A stretch of 6,219 nucleotides of DNA from an uncultured Clostridia bacterium. Its GTDB lineage: Bacteria; Bacillota; Clostridia; Christensenellales; Borkfalkiaceae. The translations under genes and the position numbers were made by a program. The notes beneath the pieces are model-generated. The model was not told where the DNA came from. It ran no database searches and was given only the letters and a program-made list of their open reading frames with translations. Of the stretch, positions 5,974-6,219 are shown in pieces. The DNA is taken from positions 1 through 6,219 of the forward strand of contig CAJGCN010000075.1 of NCBI GenBank assembly GCA_904501815.1. Reading direction: 5' to 3'. Numbering within the stretch: the first letter of the stretch is position 1; the number at the start of each line of letters is the position of its first letter.

Positions 5974-6219
5974 TTAAAATACGATTTTCACAAAACGGTC
6001 AATCCCTGCAAAGTCTTTCACGATCATAGAGTAATCGCAACGCTTAAACAGCTTTGCCACCGCTTTGGCTTGCCCTTCGCCTACTTCCATAATCAGCGTA
6101 CCGCCACGCGTTAAATATTTGCCTACTTCTTCCGCGATAATTCGGTAAAAGTCCAAGCCGTCCGCACCGCCGTCGAGCGCTAAACGGGGTTCAAATTCTT
6201 TCACTTCGCGCTGTAAGCC
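5974..6219 (-). CDS. prmC: Release factor glutamine methyltransferase (PrmC/HemK), C-terminal part only; 5' end beyond the window
   Basis: The last 81 codons of a gene that enters from the right edge, ending at TAA 5974-5976. The enzyme transfers a methyl group from S-adenosylmethionine to the glutamine of the GGQ motif in release factors 1 and 2. The visible part has the typical PrmC C-terminal pattern EFEPRLALDGGADGLDFYR, then YLTRGGTLIMEVGEGQ and a final KDFAGIDRFV, which matches the family ending KDLAGxxRxV. The catalytic NPPY motif and the N-terminal helical domain lie outside the window. The GTG at 6202-6204 could be mistaken for a start, but conserved residues (REV before KEF) continue upstream of it in frame. 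Gene order prmC-prfA with an 18-nt gap implies joint transcription. Confidence 0.93.
   Translation of the reverse strand, partial: GLQREVKEFEPRLALDGGADGLDFYRIIAEEVGKYLTRGGTLIMEVGEGQAKAVAKLFKRCDYSMIVKDFAGIDRFVKIVF

Noticed and set aside
6202..6204. GTG as a start codon for a short 76-residue protein
   Set aside because: PrmC family residues continue in frame upstream to the window edge, so this is an internal valine codon.

Overview
The window looks like chromosomal DNA from a Firmicute, most likely a gut-type member of the Clostridia. The support is circumstantial: strong AAGGAG-type ribosome binding sites, sigma-A-like promoters, a BspA-type leucine-rich-repeat lipoprotein, a SipW/TasA-type secretion pair, a prmC-prfA gene order, and a palindromic CCTCATCC/GGATGAGG repeat of a kind I recall from Clostridia. 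No taxonomic search was possible.

Layout. On the minus strand at the left (1-1214) is a two-gene unit. A small secreted protein with a SipW-cognate-type signal peptide is transcribed first. It is followed by a multi-pass membrane protein that runs off the left edge, which I read as the N-terminal membrane half of an atypical signal peptidase I. A good promoter (TTGACG-18-TATAAT) lies upstream of the pair, with an operator-like palindrome at its predicted transcription start. Next comes about 530 bp without a gene (1215-1748). It carries a 113-159 bp nested palindromic repeat and, at its right end, the promoter of a plus-strand aspartate aminotransferase gene (1749-2948). This gene ends at a compact hairpin terminator that also serves the convergent minus-strand unit.

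The right half (3003-6219) is one minus-strand unit. It runs from prmC (glutamine methyltransferase for release factors, 3' part only) to prfA (release factor 1), then to a 622-residue BspA-like LRR lipoprotein. PrmC methylates the GGQ glutamine of RF1, so the first two are a functional pair. The LRR gene has its Shine-Dalgarno overlapping the prfA stop codon, so a surface lipoprotein is wired onto a translation-termination operon.

I see no CRISPR array, phage module, RNA gene or obviously new defence or biosynthetic system. The best leads are the secretion pair with its unusual peptidase architecture (cut off at base 1), the operator-like palindrome in front of it, the dispersed palindromic repeat, and the LRR gene coupled to prfA.
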